Position numbers and translations under genes: made by a program. Below the pieces are notes generated by a model, which made no database searches, was not told where the DNA came from, and was given only the letters and a program-made list of their open reading frames with translations. Shown piece by piece: positions 22,317 through 34,416 of a stretch of 37,500 nt of DNA. This DNA comes from Azolla pinnata (Eukaryota; Streptophyta; Polypodiopsida; Salviniales; Salviniaceae): the NCBI GenBank assembly GCA_037176905.1, contig JBBBWG010029688.1:8513-46012 (forward strand). Reading direction: 5' to 3'. Positions within the stretch are counted from its first letter, which is position 1, and every line of letters starts with the position of its first letter.

Positions 22317-24259
22317 ATGCACATTGCTTGGTTTGGAATAAGTCTTGGAGAAATCACAACATTATTATTATCATCATCATCATCATTATTAGTAGTAGTA
22401 GTAGTAGATGGTCATCTGCCGATTACATCTTGCAGGAAGTTAACAGGATTAATATTGTAATATTGTAGTTATTGGAGATTACATGTAGCAATATTTAAGG
22501 CAATATTGTATTGTACTACTCATTGGGAAGTAATTATCGAGTATGCCCAGTGTGGCCTGATCATTTGGTCTAGTGTTAAAATTGATCTTCGAAAAAACGA
22601 AGTCGGGGCTTCTGCTTGAGCATAAGTAGCTGGGATGCTGATACAACTATTGATTAATCCACAACGTACGAATGCAGTTGATACAGCTACGATCTTCGGC
22701 CACTATGAATGCAATTTTCCATTAAAGACTAGAGGATTGGAAGAAAGACTTGAGTCGAGCAAACGTCCACGACAATGAGCAACATATTGTGAGATAAACA
22801 CCAGGCCCTCTGATTAGATCGACCAGACTTCATGCCTTTTTATGGTCCGTTTGTGCAATTTTATGTCGTCTCACAAGGACCGTAAGCGATTTCCTAAATA
22901 TTGTATATCATGTATGAGGTCAACAATATTGAAATGCACTTGGCTCGTCAAGCTGAAATGGAACTAGAATGCATCCTCCAGAAGCATGCATGCAAATGGT
23001 AGCATAAGTATGTATTGTGTCAGCTACTTACTCATCCGGGTTAACGAGGCAAGATTATGTGTTACCTGGACATCTTTAGTAGAGGTTTGATTCTCCACCA
23101 TGTTGTCATCACACTTCTTTCCATTGCATCATTGACATGTTCAACAACGGTTGGACACTAATATGTGATGGTCTGTAAAAAAGAATTTTCCATGATTGTC
23201 GAAGACGTTTGAGATGTGGAGGTCATTAGGACATACGGTTTGGACCACATATTGGACATGCATGTTAACCAAATGCTAATAAACTTTAATAATCATGAAC
23301 TACACGATTAGATATTTTATTAAGAAGGGCATAATCTAATATTCAAATATAATGGATATATATATATATATATATATATACATATCTACATACTCATAAC
23401 AAACTTGAACCACTTCTCAAACATTGGAAGTCAAGCATCATTGTCCACATTAATATTCCTCGGACCTCAAAATGTTATGATGAGACAAATCTCGACCTCA
23501 TGCCATAGCACTTGTAGCTCTTACATTGCCAAGTGCACATCCGTGTTCTTCACCTTATATTTATCATGGATAAAGAGTGCCAACTTAATAGGTTTATTCT
23601 TTATTGTCATATGTAGACGCAAGTTATAGTTTACCAACGCAACTGGCCAACACTTTATGAGTTGTTACATACTTTTAATGTGTTCATGCCACCCATGCCT
23701 AAATTTAATCTCAAGTTCTATGACTCATTAACGAAGTGAGGTGACACAGAGTCGATGTGCATCAACTCATTTGTGACGTAGACAATTAGGTGCATGCACC
23801 ATCAAGTTGAGGACTGCATGTACACTAGGATTGCTTCATTTGTATGTGGTTTGAAGATTCATGATCTCTATTGATATGTGAAAAACTACAAAGCTAGCAC
23901 TATCGTATAACAATTGTCGAGTTGCTCCTAGATTCAACTCCTGGAAATCAAATAGCGGATGTTGTGGCTGTTGTGCATCTTCCCCACCAGACTGGCCTCG
24001 TCGACACATATTGTGTACTATATCTTTTCTCTCTCTCTCAATAAACATGTATTTCGATTAGTAAACAAAGAAATCGCCATATTGGCTACAAAACATGTCT
24101 AAACAAAAACCTAGTGAAGGGTTACAATCAATACAACCAACCAAATTAAGACCTTAATGTATTATCCAGTTATAGGTAGTTGAAAAAATAATAATTTGAC
24201 GACAAATAACACCGTCCTTGACCATGTTGTAGTCGTCCAAAACATTGCAAAGGAGCCCA
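22317..24259. other. Intergenic, degenerate; ATC/AGT and (TA)n repeats
   Basis: A trinucleotide run lies at 22362-22408 and a TA array at 23355-23380. The rest is AT-rich with many stops. The phrase NGWTLICDGL (near 23145, plus) superficially recalls a hAT-type DUF659 domain but no flanking similarity supports it. Probably old transposon debris. Confidence 0.4.
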
Positions 24260-25180
24260 CTACTTTAGAAATTGTAAACACTTCTTAATAACTTTCTCCG
24301 AATCTCCCTCAATGGCCTCATATTAAGATTGAAGCATGCTAACCAAATCAATCCAAATTTCTTGCACAACTTGCGCATGGTGTATCCATGTTGCTGACAA
24401 TGGCCTATTACACCTACGTCTCTTCCATATGTTCCATAAAGTAATAGCAAAAATAATATCTCATCGACAATCCTTGATTTCTGCCATAAGCTATTACTAA
24501 TACTAAAGCAACATATACTTACGTACAACTCCATGAAATAATTGAAATGCCTTGAAAGGTAAATGACTCTCATATATCACTGATATACTAATCGATTCCC
24601 CCCATACTACAGAACCTCACAAGACAATTGTTGAGGTTGGCAAAAATGATAATTTGAGAACACACATCCAAACCTATATCTGCTAGACACTCCTATAACA
24701 CATGTTTTTGGGACTCTATTGCCGCACCATAGTAACCACAAGAGAGTGAGACTACAACACCCCTAACTTGAGAACCTATTGGCAGTACATTATGCACCAA
24801 TTGTCACTAAAAGGATCCAACTATAAACATTACTCCAAACTCTTTTCCAAAAGCTCCTCATAAACGATTCTGAAATCTCATATTAAGTCTAGAGTCTCTT
24901 TGCTGCCGACTCCGTGAAGCAATGTATCAAGTTGAAGTCAAAAGAACTTGATTGGTTATGACCACTCAACAAGCAAAAGACAATTTTACGGAACTCCAAA
25001 ATAACAATTTCCTTCCCAAGGAAAGAAGCAAGGGAACAACATGCAATTGTGGAGATAAATCAATACCAATTTGACATCCCAAAATATACCTAAATGGTTC
25101 CCCCCTTTGAAGCCAACGAAAAGCCAAATCCGTTAACCATGGCTTCATGGACTTGTAAATTGTGTGCAAATCTCAGACCA
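24260..25180 (-). pseudogene. Decayed LINE reverse-transcriptase fragment
   Basis: Minus strand, reading from 25180 down: WLQRGEPFRYILGCQIGIDL, LLLSLGRKLLFWSSVKLSFA, then VVITNQVLLTST and YIAS, the thumb/C-terminal part of plant non-LTR retrotransposon polymerases. Further on, IIFAITLWNIWKRRRCNR and EIWIDLVSMLQS match the zinc-binding tail usually found there, ending at TAG 24262-24260. Frame changes and several in-frame TGA/TAG/TAA break it; two stops sit where Trp or Arg would be expected (C/G to T/A changes). No 5' part, endonuclease or poly-A tail was found. Inactive relic. Confidence 0.75.
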
Positions 25181-26510
25181 TAATAAAAGGAGTGATAAAT
25201 CCTATTATATAATAAAATAAAATAAATAAGGACCAAATAAATAAAAATAGAATTAAATAGTATGTTCTAGATTAAAGGTATAGGAGGGCGCATGAAGGAC
25301 TTTTCAACTAATCCTTGACTTGATAGCAGCCTTGGGCCCAGTTCAATTTGAGCTGAACCGACCAAGCTCTGGTTTTCAAGGGGTTTGTCTCGGCAGAAAG
25401 AAGTTTAGGTTTAGCTTGATCTAAGAAAATCGGGTTCGATTCGATTTTCATTTTGGGGTTCGGTTCGTGAAGCTGGTGTCTTGCTAACTATTATATGGTC
25501 CGAGGAAATAAAGAGGAGAAGGGAAGAAGATTCATGTTTGATGAACAGAGGGTTAGAACATTGCATTGATAATCTAGTAATGTTGATTACGACAAGCGAC
25601 ATCATATGATTTTTCATACATTCGTAGTCGAACGATCACGCCGCAATATTATTCCAGTTTTCTTGCATGCGTTCCAAGATAGCGATCAATCTTCGGTTAA
25701 TCTAGAGGACGACTCTATCCACTTGGAATAACAGGAACTATGCCGCAATGGACAGAAACAAAATCTTCCATATCAAAGATCTTGGTGATGCAGGAACACA
25801 CTAATGCCGTAAAGATTTGAGCGACTCAAGCATGAGACGATGATCGGCCCTATTTTGCAAGTTATGCAGTTACGCCGACATTTACGTTTGTAATGAATGG
25901 TTACAGCTCTCGAGGGCTCGTTACGAAAACACAAGCAAATGCAATTTGACACCTCGCACGAAAGGCAAAATAGTAACAACTTTCAGTTGCTTAGAAGGGT
26001 TTCATGATAGCTTTTTTCTTCTTTTTTTTTTTTTTTGGTTTGTTTGTGTTGTGTTAAGACTCCCTACAACTATCTCTGTAGTCACTTTATGGCTCCCAAC
26101 TGTTCCTCAAATGTCTCGCCATATTACTATAAAAGCACTACGAAATCGCATTACACACTTTGGGCCAGACTTCTTTATTTGATGGCTTCGATTCGATTCA
26201 GTACTGTTCTCACCTCTCCTTTTTTTTGTGCTTAATGAAGTTGCGAGCTACGAAACGCCGCCGCAGCTTTGTCTCCGCCTGTGTAGGTAGTTACGTCGTC
26301 GAGGCGAGATGGGAGATCTTGTTATGCTGCCCTTTCTAGCACCTTAATTCTCATTGGTTCCCATTAATTTAATAAGAGGAATGAGGAATGGGGCTTCATG
26401 ATCTTCGAGAGGATTAAGGTTGTTAAACTTTTCTTTTCCTTTTGTTTTTTCCGATCATCGGCAAAAGTAAAGTCAATATGGAACAGTTTTGATGAGCCCA
26501 AAGGCCAGTA

Positions 26511-26512
<2 letters not shown>
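25181..26512. other. Intergenic, nothing recognised
   Basis: A/T-rich at first (A-rich with ATAAA words at 25200-25250), then unremarkable. No open frame has family character and no splice chain could be built. Confidence 0.45.

Positions 26513-26557
<45 letters not shown>
26513..26557. repeat. (CA)n microsatellite
   Basis: About 22 uninterrupted AC units. Confidence 0.97.
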
Positions 26558-26561
<4 letters not shown>

Positions 26562-27183
26562 AAGTCTATGGATTGCGATTTGGTTTTTTAATTTTTTTCA
26601 CCTCCTGGTTCGTTCCTGCTGCTTCCGCTGCTGCTGCTTCTTTTCTGGTTCTATAATCGTGCACGATGCATTAACAAATTAAGTTTTTTTGTTTTTTGGT
26701 CTTCTCTTCTTTTTGCGCTACGTCCAATCACGGGATCAAGTGCGCCGAACTGCGGGGGGGGGAGGGAAGGGGGCTTTTAATCGACAGTAGACGGGCAGTA
26801 TATCAACAAATTCCGACTTTTTTTCTCTCCCAGAGGGATCGAGATCGAGCAATGGGTTGATGATGATGGATGGATGGGTGGATGGATGATGGGCTTTGGC
26901 GAGAGGCGGAGCGATTTGCTAATGCGGAGCTCAGAAAGAGACAGAGACAGAGATGGGGATGGGTATACATACAGTGCCCGTCTTCTGTCTGTATATGTAT
27001 ATATATATATATATATACTTGTTACTGATACATCCAGTTTTTCTTTGTATCTGTCTCTCTCGATAAAATTACGATATCAATGATGTCGCTTTCCGCCCAG
27101 ATATGTTTGTGTGTGTTTTCTTCTTCCTCTACAGGGTTTGTGGGGGATCCACCACCACCACCACCACCACCTGGAGGTTGAGC

Positions 27184-27185
<2 letters not shown>

Positions 27186-27232
<47 letters not shown>

Positions 27233-27262
27233 GCGCATAAATACATGCATGCATGCATGCAT
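27186..27262. repeat. (ACAT)n with CATG tail
   Basis: Twelve or so ACAT units followed by ATGCATGCATGCATGC. Just upstream (27150-27172) is a (CCA)n run. Confidence 0.95.
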
Positions 27263-27439
27263 ATGTCCCTGGAACTGTGGGCCAATAATGCACGAAAGCG
27301 CGGAATAGTCGTGCTTCACCCGACAAACGTGCTTCTTCCGATATGCGTCGTAGTAGTGTGTGGGCATCGATCGCGATGCCGTCAAAAAGACGTTAACTAA
27401 ACCCCCTATTCATGCCCCTTCCCCGCACAACAGTGCCAG

Positions 27440-28470
27440 AGGAGGAGAATGAAACAGAAGGAAGGAAGGAAGGAAGAAAGAAGCGAGAAGCCGAGGCCAA
27501 GGCCCCAACCCCCTACAAGATCTCGGCTCTAATAGTTCCGCAACAGCCTAACTGATCTGCATGCACTGTTCCCACGCGGACGAGCTTAACGGCCTAGTTA
27601 CGGATGAATCGGAGATGCGGGGATCTGATATCTTATGGTTGGTTTTTGATCCTCCTGTTTAGTTCCCCGCCCCCCGCGTCGACGCGTCATCGAGCGTTTT
27701 CCTTTTTTCCGTTGAGGAAGAGAGGCAGATCAAAGACGAGCGAGAGCAGACAGACGCAGACGCAGATGCAGACACAGACAGACAGACAGACAGACAGACC
27801 GACAGAAACAGACAGAAACAGACGGACGAATGCCATACTTGCAGATAGAGCCTCATGTATGCATGCGTATGTACACATGTACGAATCGATGTGGAAGCCC
27901 TCGCGCTTTGTTCTTGTTCGCCAGCGTGTTGCGAGCAACGCAGGGGGGGATGGGATGCTGACCCCACTCACCGGCTGACAGACTCGGAAACGATGTTCCT
28001 CTGAGTCTGGATCGAGCCCACGCTTTGTCATGCATGCATGCACATACAAACGGTGGTGAAGATACCACCCATGCATGCATGCCTGCATGCACACACACAC
28101 ACACATTGCGCAGAGACATCATAGAACGTAACATTCGCAAGCTTCTGGCTTTCGCAAACAACGAACGCAAACGTTTGCAGGACGTTTCGCGGATGCTGGG
28201 TTGGCCTTTGAAGCATCTACTGCTTTCTGGCGATTTCTCATCGAACCTCGAATGCTCGAATCATTCTCGATTGCCGTTTGCAACTTGCGAAAGTAGTGGT
28301 TCCCTTCTACGAATACGATCATGCGCGCACACATGCACACATGCATGTAGGCATGCAAACATGCATGCATGCACACACACACACATGCATGCATGCACAC
28401 ACACACACACACATGCATGCATGCACACACACACACATGCATGCATGCACACACACACATGCATGATATG
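27440..28470. repeat. Cluster of simple repeats: GGAA, ACAG, CATG, CA
   Basis: GGAA units (27459-27475), ACAGACAG (27770-27802), CATGCATG with CA (28030-28106), and a regular alternation of CATGCATGCATG blocks with (CA)5-8 blocks at 28321-28464. The open frames over them are repeat artefacts. The spacer 28107-28320 is non-repetitive and shows no gene. Confidence 0.9.
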
Positions 28471-28610
28471 AAATGACCAAAGGAATAAACAAGAAAAGAA
28501 AAGAAGAGGATCAAAACGGACAAAAAGGGCCAAAATCAATCAATAAAATAGGCATATGACATCAAAGAAAGACATAAAATGGCTTCTTCCTTTGTCAGCG
28601 TAAAATGCGC

Positions 28611-28740
28611 ATGGCATGCATACGCATGCATGCACACACATGCGCACACATACACACACACACATACATACATACATACACACATGCATGCATGCATACA
28701 TGCATGCATGCATGCATACATACATACATACATACATATG
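28611..28740. repeat. CATG/CA/ACAT compound microsatellite
   Basis: ATGCATACGCATGCATGC, then CA-rich, ACAT, CATGC and again ACAT units, about 130 bases. Confidence 0.95.
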
Positions 28741-29154
28741 TCATGTCACCCCCCGCGCTTCTACCTCGGTAAACCTGGACTCGAGCGTTAATCGAGAGAG
28801 GAGGCAAACCAGCCTGATGTCAAGAAAACCATGTGACGAAATTGAAATTGAAATTGGAACTGCGATGGGCATGGAACTGAAATGAGACCTTCAGAACACG
28901 GAAGCATTGCAAAAATAATGCCGAAATGCTAAGGAGGACAAATACGTAAGAACAACAAACACTTGTGTTGTTGAGATTGCTCTAATTGTTGTTGTGATCG
29001 TTGTTAATATAAACACTGACAAAATGTTATTAGCACGAGTAGGATAGCATTGGTGATTCTCAATTTGCAAAGCTACTACTGGTTTATTAGTATTGTTATC
29101 GCTTGCGTTTTAACGCGTTCTGAAATCAGAAAATTACGAAAAATTAGCGCCTAC
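28741..29154. other. Intergenic, nothing recognised
   Basis: Non-repetitive sequence with no supported exon. Confidence 0.4.
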
Positions 29155-29300
29155 TCTTTATCTTCCCACTAAAAAAATTAACACCCGATTCATTCCGGCA
29201 GCACTGATTTGATTCCTAATCGCTCCTCACTAGTTGATCCTAATGATTCGATTCCCTTACTAATACTTAATTAAACACAGTTAGTAGCTCTTGCGGTCTA
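29155..29300. repeat. Dispersed repeat, copy 1
   Basis: 29155-29256 aligns collinearly with 32577-32676: shared blocks TCTTTATCTTCCC, AACACCC, TCCTAATC and GATCCTA/GGTCCTA at a constant offset of about 3420. Its right end (TAGCTCTTGCGGTC, 29285-29298) recurs at 31429-31442. Confidence 0.55.
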
Positions 29301-29469
29301 GCTCGTCGATCGGCATGTTAATCTGGTGTTAATCAGCCGATCGAGCGTTGATCAAATACTTTATCGGATGTTGATTATGGAACTCACAATCAATAGATTC
29401 GGTGTTAATCAATCGATTCCGCGCTTAATTTTTAAAAGCTAGGCGTTAATCTGTAATTTTCTAGGCGTT

Positions 29470-29592
29470 AAATGCACTCACGCATCGCACGCACGCATGC
29501 ATGCATTGCACGCATACGCACCATGACGTATACGTACATGTATGTACGTTTGCGCGCGTACGTACGTACGTATGTACGTATGTATGTGCGCG
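29470..29592. repeat. GCATGC / GTACGTAC microsatellite
   Basis: CGCACGCATGCATGCATT followed by alternating TACGTACG and TATGTACG units. About 90 bases on, GACGGATGGATAC units repeat (29686-29760). Confidence 0.9.
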
Positions 29593-29760
29593 TCTGCAAA
29601 CGACAGAAGCCTCTTCGTCTTCTGCGCGTCGTGCTCTCTTGCAAACGACAAAAGTCTCTTCATCTTCTCTTCTGTCTTTCTGTCTGCGACGGATGGATGC
29701 GACGGATGGATACGACGGATGAGGCGCCGTATACGATGGATGGATACGACGGATGGAATG

Positions 29761-31280
29761 GGGGAAGAATCCGGTCAACACAAACACACACTCCGACTTC
29801 GTTCTTACTTCTTGCCCAATCCGTCTGTGTGGGTAGCTACGTCTGTAATCTGTAATTAGAGCCCGGCGTGGAGTGTTAGACTGCTAAATCCATCCATAAT
29901 TAGAGCCGGGATTTCGTTTTAAGGTTGTTAGTTAGGTAGCTGGCTTAGCTTAGCTTAGGCTTAGGCTAGCAGCTGATCTGCACGAGCCCAGCTCAGGCGT
30001 CGTCGCAGTACTGAATCTTACGAAGAATCATGATGATGCAACAATCCGATGCTACCAGTGAATCTGCGGTTACAGACGATTGCCGCAATTAGATGGGGGA
30101 GATCTATGATATGTATAGATTTAGATTTAGATATAGATATAGATAGATTCTGATTGATCTGATTCCTTCGTTCCTTCATTCATTCATTCATTCATTCATG
30201 GATTCCTTCATTCCAGCATCTCTAATTCCATCTCTGATTCCATCTCTGACTCCCTGATCATATTCATCTCCTCAATCTTCTCAGTCGGGTCCACGTTCAA
30301 AGTTCAGCGATTTCAAGTTGCCGTTGCTTTGGCTGATGCTTTCGTCGTAATTCCAGCAATTTTCTGAATCTCTGTGCTTTTGTTTTTGACCGCTTCCGCT
30401 TCCGCTGGCGCAGTTAATGTTTTCGGCCTGTGAATCTGTCTTTCTGCTTTCTTCTTTTCTTTCTCTTCTTCTTCTTCTTCTTCTTCTCTTTTCTTTTCTT
30501 TTTTATACACACGCATCTTTGTTTTGTAGCTCCCGGTCGATCATCGATGGATCGACGAGTCAGTCAGTCAGTGAGTCAGTCAGTCAGTCGTAAGAAAGAA
30601 TCGTCTTTTGATCTGAAACCTTCTCTTTCTCCTTTCCTTTCTTCCTGCTTTTGTTTTCTGTTTCTGTTTTTTCAATGCTGCAAGCAGCTGCCAAATTCGG
30701 AAGCGAAAGGAAGACGTTAATGGGCAATCTTATGGTACTACTACTGCTCCTCTCCTCCATTTTTACACATAATCATCAGCGTACCACACGATTAAAAGCC
30801 CGGATAGAGATATGTACAATCTGGAGGTTTGATTCTTAACGGCCTCTCTAACACAAGCCAATCCAATCGATCCCTGTAAGCCAAACCAACAAACGACAAC
30901 AACTTTGCTGCCGCGGTATCCTGCAAGTGATATAAGATGATGCTGAGTTCGTATTATAATGTGGCCGCTAATTACGCGATGGAGAGATCAGAAGGATTAG
31001 ACCTCGAATTGCCGGCGCTCCATTGAGACTTGTATATTTATGTATGGGCCCGGCCATCAACGATCTGCAAATTAGCCGCTAGAATTAATTGCTTCGTCTC
31101 CATTTAGAAGTTACTGCTTACACGGCCGTTCACAATCGAATTATTAGCGCCTCAGAGCTTCCGGCCATTACTAGTGATCCATCTGCGTGGTACTACCTAT
31201 AATTACAACTCTGCAGTCTCGATTCGGTTTCTCATCAATTTCAGCTGTTTACTAAATTAATTATATATGATCATAGGGAA
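29761..31280. other. Intergenic, minor simple repeats only
   Basis: Short GATA/TTCATTCA runs (30117-30200), a TTC run (30450-30500) and a CAGT run (30560-30590). No open frame here resembles a protein and no exon chain was found. Confidence 0.45.
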
Positions 31281-31460
31281 AACTAGCAAAACAAAAACGC
31301 CTAACGATGATGGTTTTAACGCCTGTTTAAAACTAAAACTTGTAACAAGTCAATGCCTTGTTTGATTGATACTTGATTAGCAGCAAATTAACGCGTTAAT
31401 AAATTAATTAGTTACTAGATTTACTAACTAGCTCTTGCGGTCATCACATTGGCAAGTTCG
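31281..31460. repeat. Dispersed repeat, partial copy 2
   Basis: Shares AACGCGTT, AACTAGCTCTTGCGGTC and the preceding TTACTAGAT/TTACTAAC phrasing with 29105-29300, and AACGCCTA with 32550. More diverged than the other two copies. Confidence 0.4.
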
Positions 31461-32480
31461 ATAGATATATATATATATATATGAACCGTTTGCCCAAATT
31501 TGTCTCGGATTACCCAACTGCGGATGATTGTAATTAGCAGCTAGTGCTGCAACTGTAGCTGCAGCTGCAAGTTCTAGGATTGATCAGCATTTCAATCTGC
31601 CTATTATCAATAGATCAATCCATCGATAAATCCCGTCTAATTCACTTAGACTAGAGAATTTAATAGAACTCTGATCCCCTCGCGCTTTTCCCGTATGGTA
31701 ACGATTAATCTCAACCACGCTCTTGTTGACTTCATTCAGAAGCATTTGCATTCGGCCGATCGATTTTATGGTACAGTGTTGGGGTAATTTTCTCTCTCAT
31801 TCTAATAATAAGAATATCCATGCTGTGGATCACTTCCATGGCAGCTCGATTGGGTCTGATTAATTGATTGATGATGATTCAATCGATTAATCCGTGAGTC
31901 GCGGATTAACCGACGCGAACTCATAACGATTGGAATTATTTGAAGAAGTGTCAAATAGGAGTTGGATCAGCGTTAATTGTCCGTAAATTTCCCCCCGGCC
32001 GTCGCTGTTTGTTGTGCTTTATTAAAATGCGAAAAGCATTAGTAGAAGAAACGCGATCCTCGACAAATCGGGGTCAACAAAGAAATGAGGTGAAAGATGG
32101 GAGCATTACAAGGAAGATTTTCTCCGTTTCCAAGGGCAGGGAGCGCGGAGAGAATATGTGTACAGCGATTCAAACACAAGAGCAGCGGATTAATTGATTC
32201 CAAAGCGGATTCTAGGGTCTGATGGATTAAATGCTGTATGCAGAGTGCATAGGATGTAATTTATGGTCTTCATTTGTATATAGAATCGAATCTTCGTTTT
32301 GACATGGTGATTCTAAAATCGAAGACCTTCTGACTGCTTTTTCCTTAAATTGGAGGTTATTAGTTTCCGGGGGCAAATTAGAAGGGATTTAATTTCGTGC
32401 TTAATCCTTTCATTTATTCTTAATCGTTCTCGGGACAAAAACCAGAGAATATTCTTAATCGTTGATTAGTGCGCATTGTT
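31461..32480. other. Intergenic, nothing recognised
   Basis: Sequence rich in ATTAAT and GATT words with a TA run at 31466-31482. The 85-codon open frame at 31940-32197 has no recognisable family or splice context. Confidence 0.4.
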
Positions 32481-32690
32481 TAATATTTTTATTTGTTATC
32501 GAGAATCGCCCAAACAGAAAACGCCTTACCAAATTATCAACTACATTTCAACGCCTACGGAAATCGAACGCCGAAATCTTTATCTTCCCGGTAGAAATGA
32601 ACACCCAATCAACGCTGCTAGCACCGGTTTTACTCCTAATCACTGCCCGCTAATCGGTCCTAGTCGATTATAGTCGATTTTGACAAAAGC
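32481..32690. repeat. Dispersed repeat, copy 3
   Basis: Collinear with 29155-29256 (see that entry); left flank TTGTTATCGAGAATCGCC resembles TTGTTATCGCTTGCG at 29094. No target-site duplication or terminal repeat could be defined. Confidence 0.55.
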
Positions 32691-33022
32691 TAGTGATTCT
32701 TAGATGAATCTGTCAATTAATTTACTAGCGCATGGCGTTTTTTCTTGGGTGAAATGATAGTGTTGGTACTCTTTAATCTTTCTTATCACTAATAAGATTG
32801 TTATTAACAATCTTGATCTTAGTCGCGTCATTGTTAACAATTGTTTAATGTATATTTTTAATCTCCCTTTTCTCCGTATGTTCCGCTGCCACCTTACAAA
32901 AAAAAAGGGTCAAAAAAAAACAAAAGGGCGACAATGAAAGGTAAGAAAGAAAGAAAGATTTCCAGTTGCTTTTTTGCGTTTTGCGTTTTGCTTGTTTTTT
33001 TTGTGTTGTGCGTTTTGCTTTT

Positions 33023-33256
33023 GCCATGCATGCATGCATCCACTCATCCTATCCCATCGCACACATACATACACGCACACACATGCATGCAAGCATGCAT
33101 ACATACATACGCAACGTGTTTACATACATGCCTCGTGCAAGCACAACCACCATCATCATCATCAGCAGCAATCATCAGCATCAGCACCATCGCCATCATC
33201 ACCATCGACACCACCATCGCCACCAATCGCTCATCGATCAACATCACGATCGCCAC

Positions 33257-33297
<41 letters not shown>

Positions 33298-33300
33298 CAT
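33023..33300. repeat. CATGCATG/ACAT tract then (ATC/ACC)n array
   Basis: 33023-33130 is a CATGC/ACAT/CA mixture. 33150-33300 is an ATC/ACC/ATCGCC trinucleotide array ending in about 14 pure ATC units (33257-33298). Confidence 0.95.
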
Positions 33301-33404
33301 CCATGGTCCTAGGTCGTGTTCCCCTTGAACATTCATCGTGACAGACATCCATCGGCCAAGCCCTGCATGCATGCCCCCGACATGAAAGACTAAGCTTGGC
33401 AAAC

Positions 33405-33790
33405 CGATGACGAAGACGACGACGATGTGATGATGATGACGGTGAGGATGACGATGACGATGACGATGACGGTGACGGTGGTGACGATGAGGAGGAGGAG
33501 GAACAGCAGAACACATCATCGATGCATGCATACATACATACATACAAACATGGACATACATACATCAATGAGCAGACGACTGCGAGCTCTGTGTGTCTAT
33601 CCGTCTGTTCGTCTGTCGATCGATCAATCGATCCGTGGATTTATGCATGTATATATACATACATGCATGCACACATACACACACACATACATATATATAT
33701 ATACATATATATATATATGTATGTACATGTGTATGCATGTGGATGTGTGTGCGTGTGGGTGCATGTGTGCATGTGCGTGTGTATAGTGCT
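33405..33790. repeat. GAC/GAT trinucleotides, then ACAT, TA and TG repeats
   Basis: GACGAT/GATGAC units at 33405-33500, opposite in sense to the ATC array 150 bases before. Then CATACATA (33525-33560), CACA/TA (33660-33720) and TGTG/CATG units (33720-33785). Confidence 0.9.
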
Positions 33791-33862
33791 CCGAACGCAT
33801 TTAATATGCGCTTTGTAGGTAGCATTTTACCTCCCTTCCTGTCCCTTCCTTCCTTCCTTCCT

Positions 33863-33948
33863 TAGTCATCTATATGGGCAAAGAAAAGAAGAGAAGGATA
33901 CACTAAGTCATCTATGTGGGCAAAGAAAAGAAGAGAAGGATACAAGTG
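33863..33948. repeat. 43-bp near-perfect tandem duplication
   Basis: AGTCATCTATATGGGCAAAG and the following 23 bases are repeated at once with a single A-to-G change. Preceded by a (TTCC)n run. No coding context. Confidence 0.9.
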
Positions 33949-34295
33949 AAGAAAGAATAGAACAAGCAAAGGTATAAACATATACACATATATATATGTG
34001 TGTGTGTGTGTGTGTGTAATGTAACCCCCACACCAAAACCAAAAGAAAAGAGCAAGAAAGTGCATTGGAAATAAGATACCCTCATTCCATGTGTTGCAAC
34101 AAGAAAAACTGAAGCAAAGGAAAGGAAGGAAGGAAGGAGGAGGATGTTCTTTTCAATGAAGATTTTGTACTTTCTCTCCTCACCCTTTGCTTTTTAATAC
34201 ACACAACACAACACCAACACAACACACACAGACACACACACACACATGTGCACATACATGCCCTTTTGATTCACTTTCTACCAATTAAGCTTTGA

Positions 34296-34379
34296 ATGGT
34301 GATGATGATGGTGGCGATGATGGTGGTGATGATGGTGGTGATGATCGCGATCATGGCGGCGAAGGTGAGGAGGAGGAGG

Positions 34380-34415
<36 letters not shown>

Positions 34416-34416
34416 C
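34296..34416. repeat. (GAT/GGT)n trinucleotide array
   Basis: GATGATGGTGGC-type units passing through GAGGAGGAG to about 11 pure GAT units (34382-34415). It is the reverse complement in sense of the ATC array at 33257-33298. Confidence 0.95.

Noticed and set aside
23130-23180. NGWTLICDGL phrase resembling a hAT DUF659 motif
   Set aside because: Ten residues only, followed at once by a stop, with no similarity to hAT proteins before or after.
25411-25470. GGTTCGATTCGA-like phrase suggesting a tRNA T-arm
   Set aside because: No matching acceptor, D or anticodon arms could be placed around it.
32966-33568. His-rich, Ile-rich, Ser-rich and Met-rich frames
   Set aside because: All are phases of the ATC trinucleotide array.
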